64,000 nt of DNA. Origin: Saccharothrix sp. NRRL B-16314 (GTDB lineage Bacteria; Actinomycetota; Actinomycetes; Mycobacteriales; Pseudonocardiaceae). This document shows positions 20,401 to 29,889 of the stretch, in pieces (positions within the stretch are counted from its first letter, which is position 1; each line of letters starts with the position of its first letter). The notes beneath the pieces were generated by a model. That model did not search any database, had not been told where the DNA came from, and saw nothing but the letters and a program-made list of their open reading frames with translations. The stretch covers positions 62,001 through 126,000 of the forward strand of contig NZ_JNXC01000022.1 of assembly GCF_000716595.1 (NCBI RefSeq), in the 5' to 3' direction. A program made the translations under genes and the position numbers.

Positions 20401-21828
20401 ATGAACGACCGCTTCCACCGGGCGGTGCTCGAACACGCCGACGCCGCGGTGCTGGTGGTGGACCCGAGCGACCTCGGCGTCCGGTGGGCGTCCCCGGCGG
20501 CGCGGCGGCTGTTCGGCGGCGCGTCCGGCGTCCTGCCCGACCTGGTGGCGGACTCCGACGCGGCGGCCGTGGGCACGTTCCTCCAGGCGGCGGGCCGCAC
20601 GGGCGCTTCGCGGTGCACGTGCGCGGTGCCGGTGGAGGGATCGGTGCACCGGCGCGTCGACCTGGTCGCCCGTGACCTGAGCGCGGACCCGGACGTCGGC
20701 GGTCTCGTCGTGGTCGCGCTCGACGTCACGGGCTGGGCGGAGACGGCGGACGAACTGGGCAGCCGGCTCAACACCGACGTGCTGACCGGCCTGGCGAACC
20801 GCCCGGGGTTCCTGCCCCGGCTTGAGCAGGCGGTGCGCGGCGCGCCGGGCACGGTGCTGCTGTTCCTCGACCTCGACCAGTTCAAGGAGGTCAACGACCA
20901 CCACGGGCACGCCGCCGGCGACCACGTGCTGCGCCTGGTGGCGTTCCGGCTGGCCGCGGTCGTGGCCGGTCGCGGCACGGCGGCCAGGCTCGGCGGCGAC
21001 GAGTTCGTCGTGCTGCTCGACCGGCTGGACGAGCAGCAGGCGATCGCCGCCGCCCGCGAGATCCTGGCCGTGATCGCCACGCCGGTGGCGTTGGCGGACG
21101 GCGTGGTCCGGGTGTCGGTGTCGGCGGGCATCACGTTCGTCCGGCCGGGGCACGGCGCGGAGGACCTGCTGCACCAGGCGGACCTGGCGATGTACCGGGC
21201 CAAGACGATCGGCCCGGTGGGCGTGGCCGTGTACGACGAGGACCTGGAGGACTGGGCGCTGGCCCGCAAGCACCAGGTCGACCGGCTCGCCGAACGGCTG
21301 GAGGAGCTGCACGCGGAGAACCGGGCGCTCGCCGAGGCGGCGACCATCGACCAGCGGACCGGCCTGCCGAACCCGGCCACGTTCGACGCCGACCACGCCC
21401 GCCTCAACCGCGCCGGCGAGCCGTACAGCCTGCTGCTCGTCGACATAGACCGCTTCCACAGCTACAACACGCTGTACCGCTACCTGGCCGGGCACGAGAC
21501 GTTGCGCAAGGTCGGCCAGGCCATCCACCGCACCGCCCGGTCCGCCGATCGCGCGTACCGGTACGGGGGCGAGGAGTTCACCGTGCTGCTGCCCGACACG
21601 CGGCTGGACGGCGCGCTCGCGCTGAGCGAGCGGATCAGGCAGGCGGTGGAACGGCTGGGTGTCGAGCACCGGGGCAACGCCGGCGGGGTGGTGACGGTGT
21701 CGATCGGCGTGGTGGAGGTGCCTCCCGGCGCGTCGGTGGCGGACGCGGTGGAAGAGGCCAGTGTGGCGGTCCTGGAGGCCAAGGACGCCGGCCGGAACCG
21801 CGTGGTCGGCCGACGGGCGGGCAGCTAG
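20401..21828 (+). CDS. Tandem GGDEF protein with N-terminal PAS-like region
   Basis: A 475-residue predicted cytoplasmic protein. Residues ~1-110 look like a PAS sensor domain. Domain 1 (~120-275) is a full GGDEF diguanylate cyclase: LDLDQFKEVND, GHAAGDHVL and GGDEF at ~199, with no RxxD inhibitory site. Domain 2 (~310-475) keeps GGEEF at ~389, preceded by an exactly spaced RSAD that matches the allosteric I-site, but its substrate segment is degenerate (YNTLYRYLAGHE in place of the usual YNDxYGHxxGD). Probable role: synthesis of cyclic di-GMP by domain 1 with feedback through domain 2. ATG at 20401. Confidence 0.88.
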   Translation: MNDRFHRAVLEHADAAVLVVDPSDLGVRWASPAARRLFGGASGVLPDLVADSDAAAVGTFLQAAGRTGASRCTCAVPVEGSVHRRVDLVARDLSADPDVGGLVVVALDVTGWAETADELGSRLNTDVLTGLANRPGFLPRLEQAVRGAPGTVLLFLDLDQFKEVNDHHGHAAGDHVLRLVAFRLAAVVAGRGTAARLGGDEFVVLLDRLDEQQAIAAAREILAVIATPVALADGVVRVSVSAGITFVRPGHGAEDLLHQADLAMYRAKTIGPVGVAVYDEDLEDWALARKHQVDRLAERLEELHAENRALAEAATIDQRTGLPNPATFDADHARLNRAGEPYSLLLVDIDRFHSYNTLYRYLAGHETLRKVGQAIHRTARSADRAYRYGGEEFTVLLPDTRLDGALALSERIRQAVERLGVEHRGNAGGVVTVSIGVVEVPPGASVADAVEEASVAVLEAKDAGRNRVVGRRAGS

Positions 21829-21841
21829 CCGTCCCGGCCGG

Positions 21842-22711
21842 TCACGCTGCGAGCGCGTCCAGCAGCCACGAGTACGCCGCGCCGACGCTGACGTCCTCGC
21901 CGGTGACCGTCCCTACCAGCGCCCAGTACCGGCGCAGCCGGGGATCGCGCTCGACCTCCGTCCGGCCGAGCAGGGTGCGGCGGAACGAGGGCGTGTCCCG
22001 CGCGTCCCACACCGCCGCGTGCGCCGCCACGAACAGGTCCAGCGCCGGCCCCGGCTCCGGTGGCCGTTCGGCTCGGACCAGTGGACGCGCCAGGACACAC
22101 GCCCGGCCCACCCCGTCGTGCAACGCCCGTTCGTCCGGCACGCGGTGACGGGCAGCCAAGCGGCGGCGCAGCGACAGGTCCGCCGTGAGCACGGCCATCT
22201 CGGCGTACGCGAGCACCTGCGCGGGCGTCGGATCGGCCGGCGGCGGTGGCGCGCTCACGGACAGGAACATCTCGACCGTGTCCGGGGGCGCGGGGCCGAG
22301 GTAGCACCGGCTCCAGAACGACGTCAGCGACTCCCGTACGGCCCGCCCATCCTGCGCGCCGGCGAGCAGTGCCAGGCGTGCGTCGCGCGCGGCCGGTGAC
22401 GCCTCCTCCACCGCGCGCAGGGAAGCACGGCGCCAGGTCAACTCCGCCAGCGACACGTCGAGCGCGGCCCGTTCCGCCGTGACCACGTCGGCCAGCGACC
22501 GCCGTCCGGCGAGGACGTCCGCGATCACGGCCAGGCCGAGCCCGAGGCCGCGCAGCCGCCGGACGGTCTCCAGCCGCTCCACCGCGTCCCGGTCGAACCT
22601 CCGGTGCCCGCCGGCGCTGCGCGGCGGATCGAGGATGCCCTCGTCGCAGTAGAACCGGATCGTGCGCACCGGCACGCCGGTCAGCCGTGCCAGGTCGCCG
22701 ATGCCCAGCAC
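21842..22711 (-). CDS. MerR-family transcriptional regulator
   Basis: About 289 residues. The N-terminal MerR helix-turn-helix is clear: IGDLARLTGVPVRTIRFYCD followed by GGHRRFDRDAVERL. The ~200-residue C-terminal region is helical and without a recognised ligand domain, as in several actinobacterial MerR-like regulators. GTG at 22711 is preferred; GTGs at 22726 and 22744 are possible. It is divergent from the isomerase-family gene, whose promoter has the long -35/-10 spacing that MerR proteins act on, so it probably controls that gene. It is convergent with the GGDEF gene, 13 bases apart. Confidence 0.8.
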   Translation of the reverse strand: MLGIGDLARLTGVPVRTIRFYCDEGILDPPRSAGGHRRFDRDAVERLETVRRLRGLGLGLAVIADVLAGRRSLADVVTAERAALDVSLAELTWRRASLRAVEEASPAARDARLALLAGAQDGRAVRESLTSFWSRCYLGPAPPDTVEMFLSVSAPPPPADPTPAQVLAYAEMAVLTADLSLRRRLAARHRVPDERALHDGVGRACVLARPLVRAERPPEPGPALDLFVAAHAAVWDARDTPSFRRTLLGRTEVERDPRLRRYWALVGTVTGEDVSVGAAYSWLLDALAA

Positions 22712-22732
22712 TGTGTCCCCCGTCACGATCGG

Positions 22733-22764
22733 TTGAACCTCCACCCCGGTGCCGTTCCTACGGT
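22733..22764 (+). promoter_or_regulatory. Promoter with 20-bp spacer, probable MerR target
   Basis: TTGAAC (22733-22738) and TACGGT (22759-22764) are separated by 20 bp, longer than the normal 17. MerR-type activators correct such spacing by twisting the DNA. The -10 ends six bases before the ATG at 22771, which implies a leaderless transcript. Confidence 0.5.
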
Positions 22765-22770
22765 ACGGCC

Positions 22771-23496
22771 ATGACGACTTCCGACCGGCTCGCCGAGTGG
22801 TTGTGCGAGCAGACCTCCGCCTTCGTCGCGCACGTGCGCGACTTCGCCGTCCCGGTGCCGACCTGTCCGGAGTGGACGGTGCGGGACCTGGTCGCGCACG
22901 TCGGCCAGGAACACCGCTGGGCCGCCGACGTCGTGCGCACCGGCCGTCCGCTCGCGGTGCCCGACCCCCGTGAGCAGGAGGTGCCCGAGGACTGGGCCTC
23001 GTGGCTGCACGCCGGCGCGCGGCAGTTGATCGACGTGGTGGGGGACGGCGCGGCCCCGGTGTGGACGTACCTCGGCGCCCGGCCCGCCCGGTTCTGGCTG
23101 CGCCGGATGCTGCACGACACCGCCGTGCACCACGCAGACCTCGCGGGCCGTGCGCCGGTGATCCCGGCCGACCTCGCGGAGGACGCCGTCGACGAGGTCC
23201 TGGGCTTCGTGGCCGCGCCGGGTGCGGCGGCTGTGAAGCCGGCGTTGGCCGAGCTGCGTGGCGACGGCCAGACGCTCTCGCTGCGCCCGCGCGACAGGGC
23301 CCCGTGGCTGATCACCCGTGGTCCCGCCGGGCCGACCTGGCGACGCGGTGACGACGACGCGGACGTCACCGTCACCGCGACGGCCCGCGACCTGCTGCTG
23401 ATCGTGACCCGGAGGCTGCCGCCCGACGACCCCCGGGTCGCGATCGGCGGAGACCGGGCGCTGTTGGACCACTGGTTGGCCCACACGGCGCTGTAG
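22771..23496 (+). CDS. Maleylpyruvate-isomerase family mycothiol-dependent protein
   Basis: A 241-residue member of the DinB/MDMPI superfamily of actinobacteria. The N-terminal four-helix domain shows the typical CPEWTVRDLVAHVGQEHRWA segment, whose His residues (with HHADLAG near residue 125) would bind a metal. A short C-terminal MDMPI_C-like domain follows. Family members are metal-dependent mycothiol transferases or isomerases; the actual substrate here is unknown. The ATG lies directly after the promoter at 22733-22764. Confidence 0.82.
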   Translation: MTTSDRLAEWLCEQTSAFVAHVRDFAVPVPTCPEWTVRDLVAHVGQEHRWAADVVRTGRPLAVPDPREQEVPEDWASWLHAGARQLIDVVGDGAAPVWTYLGARPARFWLRRMLHDTAVHHADLAGRAPVIPADLAEDAVDEVLGFVAAPGAAAVKPALAELRGDGQTLSLRPRDRAPWLITRGPAGPTWRRGDDDADVTVTATARDLLLIVTRRLPPDDPRVAIGGDRALLDHWLAHTAL

Positions 23497-23566
23497 ACGC
23501 GCTGTCATCACCCGCATGGGGCCTGGGGTGGGCCGTTCGGCCGTCGTGATGACTACGTTGGGTAGA

Positions 23567-23582
23567 CAAACTGGCCAGTTTG
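23567..23582. promoter_or_regulatory. Perfect 16-bp palindrome upstream of the MHYT gene
   Basis: CAAACTGGCCAGTTTG is a perfect palindrome in the intergenic space before the MHYT-domain gene. It resembles operators of TetR- or MarR-type dimers. The cognate regulator is not evident nearby. Confidence 0.5.
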
Positions 23583-23701
23583 ATTGCGAGTCAATGAATT
23601 AACCTGGGCCGTTCTGGTGAAAGTGGTTACAGCGGGTTAGGAATGTGGCGCGCCGCCGCGCGCACGGGGAACGCGGCGCGTCTCACCTGAACCCAGGATC
23701 G

Positions 23702-24457
23702 GTGCCCTTGAACCACGACTCGATGCAGCACTTCTCGTCCGGCCTCTCCACCCTCACGCTCGCCTACGTCGTCTCGGTCATCGGCTCGCTGCTCGGCCTG
23801 GCCTGCATGGCCCGCGCCCGCGCCGAGCGGACCCGGGCGGCCAAGGTGCGGTGGACGGTGTTCGGCGCGGTCTCCATCGGCGGCGTCGCCATCTGGCTCA
23901 TGCACTTCATCGCCATGCTGGGCTTCGAGGTCCCCGGCACCCCCGTCAAGTACTCCGCGCCCGTCACCGCGCTGTCCGCCGTCGTCGCGATCGGGGTGGT
24001 CGGTGTCGGGCTGTCCCTGGTAACGCTCATCCGGTTCACCAGGATGCGGCTGCTGGTCGCGGGTGCGCTGGCCGGGCTGGGCGTGGCGGGCATGCACTAC
24101 CTGGGCATGTCCGCGATCCGGTTCAAGGGCGAGATCTCCTACGACACCACGATGGTGGTGCTGTCGTGCGTGATCGCGGTGGTCGCGGCGACGGCGGCGT
24201 TCTGGTTCACCCTCGTGGTGAAGACCGCCGTGGCCAGGACGGCGGCCGGGCTGATCATGGGCGTGGCGGTGACCGGGATGCACTACACCGGTATGGCGGC
24301 GGTGCGGGTGAGCGTCGACCCGGAGTTCGCCGTGCCGTCGGGCACGAGCGTGTTCGACCTGGTGTTCCCGGTCTTCGTGACGAGCGCGGTGGTGGTGGCG
24401 GCGCTGCTGTGGATGCTGTTCACCGCCGACGACGACGCGCTGGGCGAGACCGCGTAG
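23702..24457 (+). CDS. MHYT-domain integral membrane sensor
   Basis: About 251 residues with seven predicted membrane helices. The three diagnostic motifs of the MHYT domain are present: WLMHFIAM, AGMHYLGM and TGMHYTGM. These are proposed to hold copper and to sense diatomic gases such as O2, CO or NO. The protein ends after the seventh helix with no attached GGDEF, kinase or HTH output domain, so it may signal through a partner. GTG at 23702 (AGGA just upstream) is chosen over an ATG at 23723. It follows a palindrome at 23567-23582. Confidence 0.87.
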   Translation: MPLNHDSMQHFSSGLSTLTLAYVVSVIGSLLGLACMARARAERTRAAKVRWTVFGAVSIGGVAIWLMHFIAMLGFEVPGTPVKYSAPVTALSAVVAIGVVGVGLSLVTLIRFTRMRLLVAGALAGLGVAGMHYLGMSAIRFKGEISYDTTMVVLSCVIAVVAATAAFWFTLVVKTAVARTAAGLIMGVAVTGMHYTGMAAVRVSVDPEFAVPSGTSVFDLVFPVFVTSAVVVAALLWMLFTADDDALGETA

Positions 24458-24478
24458 ACCGCGGCTACCGTGAGGGCT

Positions 24479-25012
24479 GTGGTGTCCTGGGCGGCGGTGG
24501 TCCTCGCGGGTGGTCGGGGCAGCAGGCTGGGTGGGGTCGACAAGGCGGCGGTCGTGGTCGACGGCCGTACGCTCCTCGACCACGTGCTGGACGCTGTCGC
24601 GTCGGCGCGGCAGACCGTGGTCGTCGGGCCGCGCAGGGACGACGTGCCCAGGGTGACGTGGGCGCGGGAGGATCCGCCGGGCGGCGGACCGCTGGCGGGC
24701 CTTGCCGCGGGGTTGGCGCACGTCGACGCCGAGGTGGTCGTGGTGCTGGCGGTGGACCAGCCGGGCGTCACGCGTTCCACCGTGGACCGGCTCTTGGCCG
24801 CGGTCGGTGACACGGGCGCGGTGCTCGTGGACGACGGCGGCCGGCTCCAGTGGCTCACCGGCGCGTGGCGGACCGAAGCGCTGCGCCGGGCACTGCCCAC
24901 CGATCCCCGTGACGTCTCGATGCGGTCCGTCCTCGGTCCGCTGGACCCGGCCCCTGTCGTCGCCCGACCAGGAGAAGCCCACGACATCGACACCCCGCAC
25001 GACCTCACCTGA
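24479..25012 (+). CDS. mobA: Molybdenum cofactor guanylyltransferase
   Basis: A 177-residue nucleotidyltransferase of the MobA type, which attaches GMP to molybdopterin. The N-terminal LAGGRGSRLGGVDKA is the canonical GTP-binding loop. GGPLAGLAAGL and the metal-binding Asp in AVDQPGV follow. The C-terminus ends with an HDIDTPHDL segment typical of the family. The start at 24479 fits a leaderless promoter (TACCGT at 24466-24471); GTG at 24470 is the alternative. No other cofactor gene is nearby. Confidence 0.82.
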   Translation: MVSWAAVVLAGGRGSRLGGVDKAAVVVDGRTLLDHVLDAVASARQTVVVGPRRDDVPRVTWAREDPPGGGPLAGLAAGLAHVDAEVVVVLAVDQPGVTRSTVDRLLAAVGDTGAVLVDDGGRLQWLTGAWRTEALRRALPTDPRDVSMRSVLGPLDPAPVVARPGEAHDIDTPHDLT

Positions 25013-25246
25013 TAGCCGTCGCGTCAGTGGGGGATCGGCCGGTGGGGGCGTCGGACCAGGTCGCTCCGGTGGTGCTCGAGCGCCCGCGGCCGGACCCGAC
25101 CCGACCTGTCCACTGTGGATCACCCCAAGGGCACGCGCCACGACCGGAAACGAGCCGTCGCCGCTGTCAAGACCCCCTTCACAAGGTCCATACCGTCCTC
25201 GGGGGAGACTGGGCCGGCAGTCGCACAACCCTGTCGAGGAGGACCT

Positions 25247-26274
<1,028 letters not shown>

Positions 26275-26278
<4 letters not shown>

Positions 26279-27225
26279 CCGAGTCGACCCCGACGGCCCC
26301 CGAGCGGCCGAACTGGGCACCGCCGACCATGCACGGTGGCCGGCTGGAAGCGGCGCTGCGCACGCTCGAACTGGAGGTCCGCCGCCGGCTCGACGGGCTG
26401 CTCCAGGGCAACCACCTCGGCCTCGTGCCCGGACCGGGCTCCGAGCCCGGCGAGGCGCGGCCCTACCAGCCCGGTGACGACGTGCGGCGGATGGACTGGG
26501 CGGTCACCGCCCGCACCACCGTGCCGCACATCCGCGAGACCGTCGCCGACCGCGAGCTGGAGACGTGGCTCGCGATCGACCTGTCGCCGAGCCTCGACTT
26601 CGGCACGGCCGCGTGCGAGAAGCGCGACCTCGTGGTCGCCGCGACGGCCGCGGTCGCGCACCTGACGCGCGGTGGCGGCAACCGGATCGGCGCCCTCGTG
26701 TCGACCGGAGAACACCTGGTCAGAGTGCCCGCACGGGGTGGTCTGGCGCACTCTCGGGGCCTGATCCGCAAGGTCGCCGAGACGCCCCGCGCCCCCGAGG
26801 GCACCCGCGGTTCGCTGGCCGACGTGGTCGAGCAGCTGCGCCGCCCGCCGCGCCGACGCGGCCTGGTCGTGGTGATCTCCGACTTCCTCGGCGGCACGGA
26901 GTGGCAGCGCCCGCTGCGCGCGTTGTCCGCCCGGCACGACCTGGTCGCGATCGAGGTGATCGACCCGCGTGACATCGACCTGCCGGACGTGGGCACGGTC
27001 GTGCTGGCCGATCCGGAGAGCGGTCGGCAGCGCGAGGTGGTCGCGTCACCGTTGTTGCGCCGTGAGTTCGCGGCGGCGGCGGCCGAACACCGCGCGGAGG
27101 TGGCCGCGGGCCTGCGTCGCGCCGGTGCGGGCCACCTGGTGCTGCGCACCGACTCGGACTGGATCGCCGACACCGTCCGCTTCGTCGTCGCACGCAAACG
27201 CCGCTGGTCGGGAGGGGTGGCCTGA
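26275..27225 (+). CDS. DUF58 domain protein
   Basis: A 316-residue protein with the DUF58 signature RPYQPGDDVRRMDWAVTART, then a degenerate VWA-like fold (LAIDLSPSLDFG). Such proteins are encoded between MoxR and VWA proteins and are thought to be cytoplasmic adaptors. The start overlaps moxR by four bases and the stop overlaps the following VWA gene by one base (TGATG), so all three are translationally coupled. Confidence 0.9.
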
Positions 27226-28190
27226 TGAGCCTGTCCGGGTTCACCGCGCCGTGGTGGTTCCTGCTGCTGGTCGTGGTGGCGGCGCTCGCGGTGTTCTACG
27301 TGGTGCTGCAACGCGTGCTGCGCAAGCGGACGCTGCGGTTCGCCAACCTGCCGATGCTGGAGAAGGTCGCGCCCAAGCGGCAGCGCTGGTACAAGCACGT
27401 GCCGGCGGCGTTGCTGATGGTGGCGTTCATCGTGCTGACGGTGGCGCTGGCCGGGCCGACCGCCGAGCAGAAGGTGCCGCGCAACCGCGCGACCGTGATG
27501 CTGGTGATCGACACGTCGCTGTCGATGAAGGCGACGGACGTCAAGCCGTCCCGGCTGGAAGCCGCGCAGGTGGCCGCCAAGTCGTTCGCGGACGGGCTCA
27601 CGCCGGGCATCAACCTCGGGCTGATCTCGTTCGCCGGGTCGGCCACCGTGCTGGTCGCGCCGACCACCGACCGCGAGGCGGTCACGCAGAGCATCGACGG
27701 GCTGAAGCTGGCCCAGTCGACGGCCACCGGTGACGCGATCATGGCCGCGCTCGCGGCGGTCGACTCGTTCGGCAAGATCGTCGGCGGCGCGGACGGCCCG
27801 CCGCCCGCGCGCATCGTGCTGATGACCGACGGCAAGGAGACCGTCGGCACCCGCAAGGCGTTCGACGCGGCCGACGACGCGAAGAAGACGGGCATCCCGA
27901 TCTCCACGATCTCGTTCGGCACCGAGGACGGTGTGGTCGAGATCGAGGGACGGCAGCAGGAAGTGCCCGTCGACGACGACTCGATGAAGGAGATCGCCGA
28001 GCGGTCGGGCGGCGAGTTCTTCAAGGCGGCGAGCGCCGAGGAGCTGCGCCGGGTGTACGACACGCTGGGCGAGCAGATCGGGTACGAGAAGAAGCAGTCC
28101 GACGCGTCGCGGCCGTGGGTGGCGCTGGGCACCGTGCTGGGGATGATCGCTGTGGCGGGCGCGCTGCTCTTCGGGCAACGTCTGCCGTGA
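27225..28190 (+). CDS. BatA-like VWA membrane protein
   Basis: A 321-residue membrane-anchored VWA protein. There are two N-terminal helices (~9-28, ~58-78), a VWA domain with an intact metal site (DTSLSMKATD) and a late MTDGKET, and a C-terminal helix (~297-316). This is the topology of Bacteroides BatA/BatB-like proteins and of the third partner of MoxR operons. It presumably acts in the cell envelope under control of the MoxR ATPase; the target is unknown. Confidence 0.9.
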   Translation: MSLSGFTAPWWFLLLVVVAALAVFYVVLQRVLRKRTLRFANLPMLEKVAPKRQRWYKHVPAALLMVAFIVLTVALAGPTAEQKVPRNRATVMLVIDTSLSMKATDVKPSRLEAAQVAAKSFADGLTPGINLGLISFAGSATVLVAPTTDREAVTQSIDGLKLAQSTATGDAIMAALAAVDSFGKIVGGADGPPPARIVLMTDGKETVGTRKAFDAADDAKKTGIPISTISFGTEDGVVEIEGRQQEVPVDDDSMKEIAERSGGEFFKAASAEELRRVYDTLGEQIGYEKKQSDASRPWVALGTVLGMIAVAGALLFGQRLP

Positions 28191-28199
28191 GCGGGCAGT

Positions 28200-28778
28200 A
28201 TGTCGGCCGTGGCGGAGACGCGGTGGCGGGAGATGGTCGACTGGTCCGTGGCGCTGCTGCGCCGCGGCACCGGCGAGGGCGTGCCCGAGTGGAACCGGCG
28301 GGTGCTGTCCTCGGGGCTCGACAACGAGTGCGACCTGCGGGTCTGGCTGGGTGAGCAGGGGGTCACCGGCTACCCGCAGATGCTGCTGGTGATGGAGCGG
28401 TTCGGCTACCCGGACGTGCTGGAGGCGTGGTCGGACGCGTTGGTGAACGCCCAGTACGCCGACCGGCCCGAGCTGCGTCCCATCCTGGACCGGCTGCTGG
28501 CTGAGGCGGCGCTGCTGGGACCGATGCGCGTCCAGGCGCGCAAGACGTACGTGGCGCTGGTGTCGCCGCGGCGCACGTTCGCCATCGTCAAGGCCACCTC
28601 GCGCACCCGCGTCGACCTGGGTTTGCGCCTCGCCGGCCATGAGCCGACCGGCCGCCTGGAAGCCGCGTGCTCGCTGGGCAACGACACCATCACCGTCCGG
28701 ATCGGCATCGTCAGCGCCGACGACGTGGACGACGACACCCTCTCCGTCCTCCGCCGGGCCTACACCGCCAACACGTGA
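28200..28778 (+). CDS. DUF5655-type protein
   Basis: A 192-residue predicted soluble protein. The C-terminal half (QARKTYVALVSPRRTFAIV, then TRVDLGLRL and PTGRLEAA) matches the DUF5655 family, which resembles a nucleic-acid-binding or nuclease-associated fold. The N-terminal half is of the kind often attached to it. Its stop codon TGA lies inside the first unit of the repeat cassette that follows. It is placed nine bases after the MoxR operon and may be its last gene. Confidence 0.75.
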   Translation: MSAVAETRWREMVDWSVALLRRGTGEGVPEWNRRVLSSGLDNECDLRVWLGEQGVTGYPQMLLVMERFGYPDVLEAWSDALVNAQYADRPELRPILDRLLAEAALLGPMRVQARKTYVALVSPRRTFAIVKATSRTRVDLGLRLAGHEPTGRLEAACSLGNDTITVRIGIVSADDVDDDTLSVLRRAYTANT

Positions 28779-29004
28779 GTCCTACATTCACGCCCCGTGA
28801 GTCCTACGTTCAGAACCCGTGAGTCCTACCTTCAGAACACCCGTGTCCTACGTTCAGAACGCATGAGTTCAACGCTCAGAACGCTGGAGTTCCAACGCCG
28901 AACGACAGCCCCGTGTTCTGAGCGTTGAACTCGGGGGTCCTGAACGTAGGACTCACGCGTACTGAACGTAGGACTCACGCGACCGGAACGTAGGACTCAC
29001 GGGG
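28775..29004. repeat. Stop-to-stop inverted-repeat cassette, copy 1
   Basis: The whole gap between two convergent genes is built of ~20-base units. Type A is GTGAGTCCTACGTTCAGAAC: 28797-28816, variants at 28775 and 28819-28838, and an 18-base form at 28843-28860. Type B is ATGAGTTCAACGCTCAGAAC at 28863-28882, with a degenerate one at 28885. After a short centre come a perfect 18-bp complement of B (28915-28932) and three complements of A (ending 28956, 28978, 29000). The left edge supplies the TGA of the upstream gene; the right edge stops four bases from the TAA of the convergent gene. RNA from either strand can form a long jointed hairpin. Confidence 0.9.
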
Positions 29005-29889
29005 TTAGCCGTGGATGGTGCGGTACGTGGCGGCGGCGCCGGGATGGAGGGGGAGGCCGGCGGTGCCGATCAGGCTGCGGACGTCCAGGAACTGGGTGCC
29101 CAACGTCTGCCGGGGGACGAGAGCGGCGGCACGGGAGATCAACGTGCGGGTGATCGCGGCGGCCACGGCGTCCGGCAGCGACGCCCGGCACACCAGCAGG
29201 TTCGCGACGCCGATCGTGGGCACCTCGCGGGTCGCGCCGTAGACCCCGACCGGCACCGGCACCTGCTCGTACACCGAACCGTGCGCCGCGCGCAAACCCG
29301 GCAGCAGCTCCGCCAACGGCAGCAGCCGGATGCCGGACAGCCCGTCCAACGTCGGAGTCGGCACCCCACCGGACCACAGCAGCGCGTCGATCTGCCGTTC
29401 CACCAACGCCTGCGCCGCCTCGCCGAGCCGGTAGTGCTCCACCCGCACCGAGTCCCGCAGCCCCAGCGCGACGAGCATCCGCTCACCCGACAACGACGCG
29501 CCGGACCCCTCCGCGCCCAGCGACATGCTCCGCCCGGCCAGGTCGACGGGCGCCTGCGCCGGATCGTCCTCGCGCACCACGAGCTGGAGGTAGTTCTCGT
29601 ACACCCGCCCGAGGGCGCGCAGCTCCAGCCCCGGATCGGCGACCCGGGCCGAGTCGGCGAGCGTCAGCGCGACCTGGGCCCGACCGTCGCCGAGCAGGGA
29701 CAGGTTCGCCAGGCTGCCCTCCGTCTCCAACACCCGCCCGCGCACGTCGATCAGCTGCTCGGCGAGCAGGGTGGCGAAGTCGAAGTACATGCCGCCACGC
29801 TCACCCGCCGCGATGGTCAGCTCGTCGGACGGCACGCCTGCCGTGCAGCCGGTGGCCACCAGCCCGAGGAGGAACACCCGCCGGTTCAC
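29005..29889 (-). CDS. TAXI-family solute-binding lipoprotein
   Basis: A 294-residue extracellular binding protein of the TAXI class, normally the receptor of TRAP transporters. The N-terminus is a lipoprotein signal with lipobox VATGC (Cys ~15). The family pattern follows: GERGGMYFDFATLLAEQL, then a SLGAEGSG segment and a late PLHPGAAATYR. The GTG start overlaps the stop of the sensor-kinase gene by four bases (GTGA). No TRAP membrane genes are present, so the protein may serve the sensor kinase rather than a transporter. Its stop abuts the repeat cassette. Confidence 0.85.
   Translation of the reverse strand: MNRRVFLLGLVATGCTAGVPSDELTIAAGERGGMYFDFATLLAEQLIDVRGRVLETEGSLANLSLLGDGRAQVALTLADSARVADPGLELRALGRVYENYLQLVVREDDPAQAPVDLAGRSMSLGAEGSGASLSGERMLVALGLRDSVRVEHYRLGEAAQALVERQIDALLWSGGVPTPTLDGLSGIRLLPLAELLPGLRAAHGSVYEQVPVPVGVYGATREVPTIGVANLLVCRASLPDAVAAAITRTLISRAAALVPRQTLGTQFLDVRSLIGTAGLPLHPGAAATYRTIHG

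Noticed and set aside
22711..22744. Longer start (GTG 22744) for the MerR regulator
   Set aside because: It would place extra residues before the conserved HTH start and overlap the divergent promoter; kept only as an alternative.
28775..29004. A CRISPR array at the repeat cassette
   Set aside because: Units are separated by only 0-6 bases with no unique spacers, half are in inverse orientation, and no cas genes are near.
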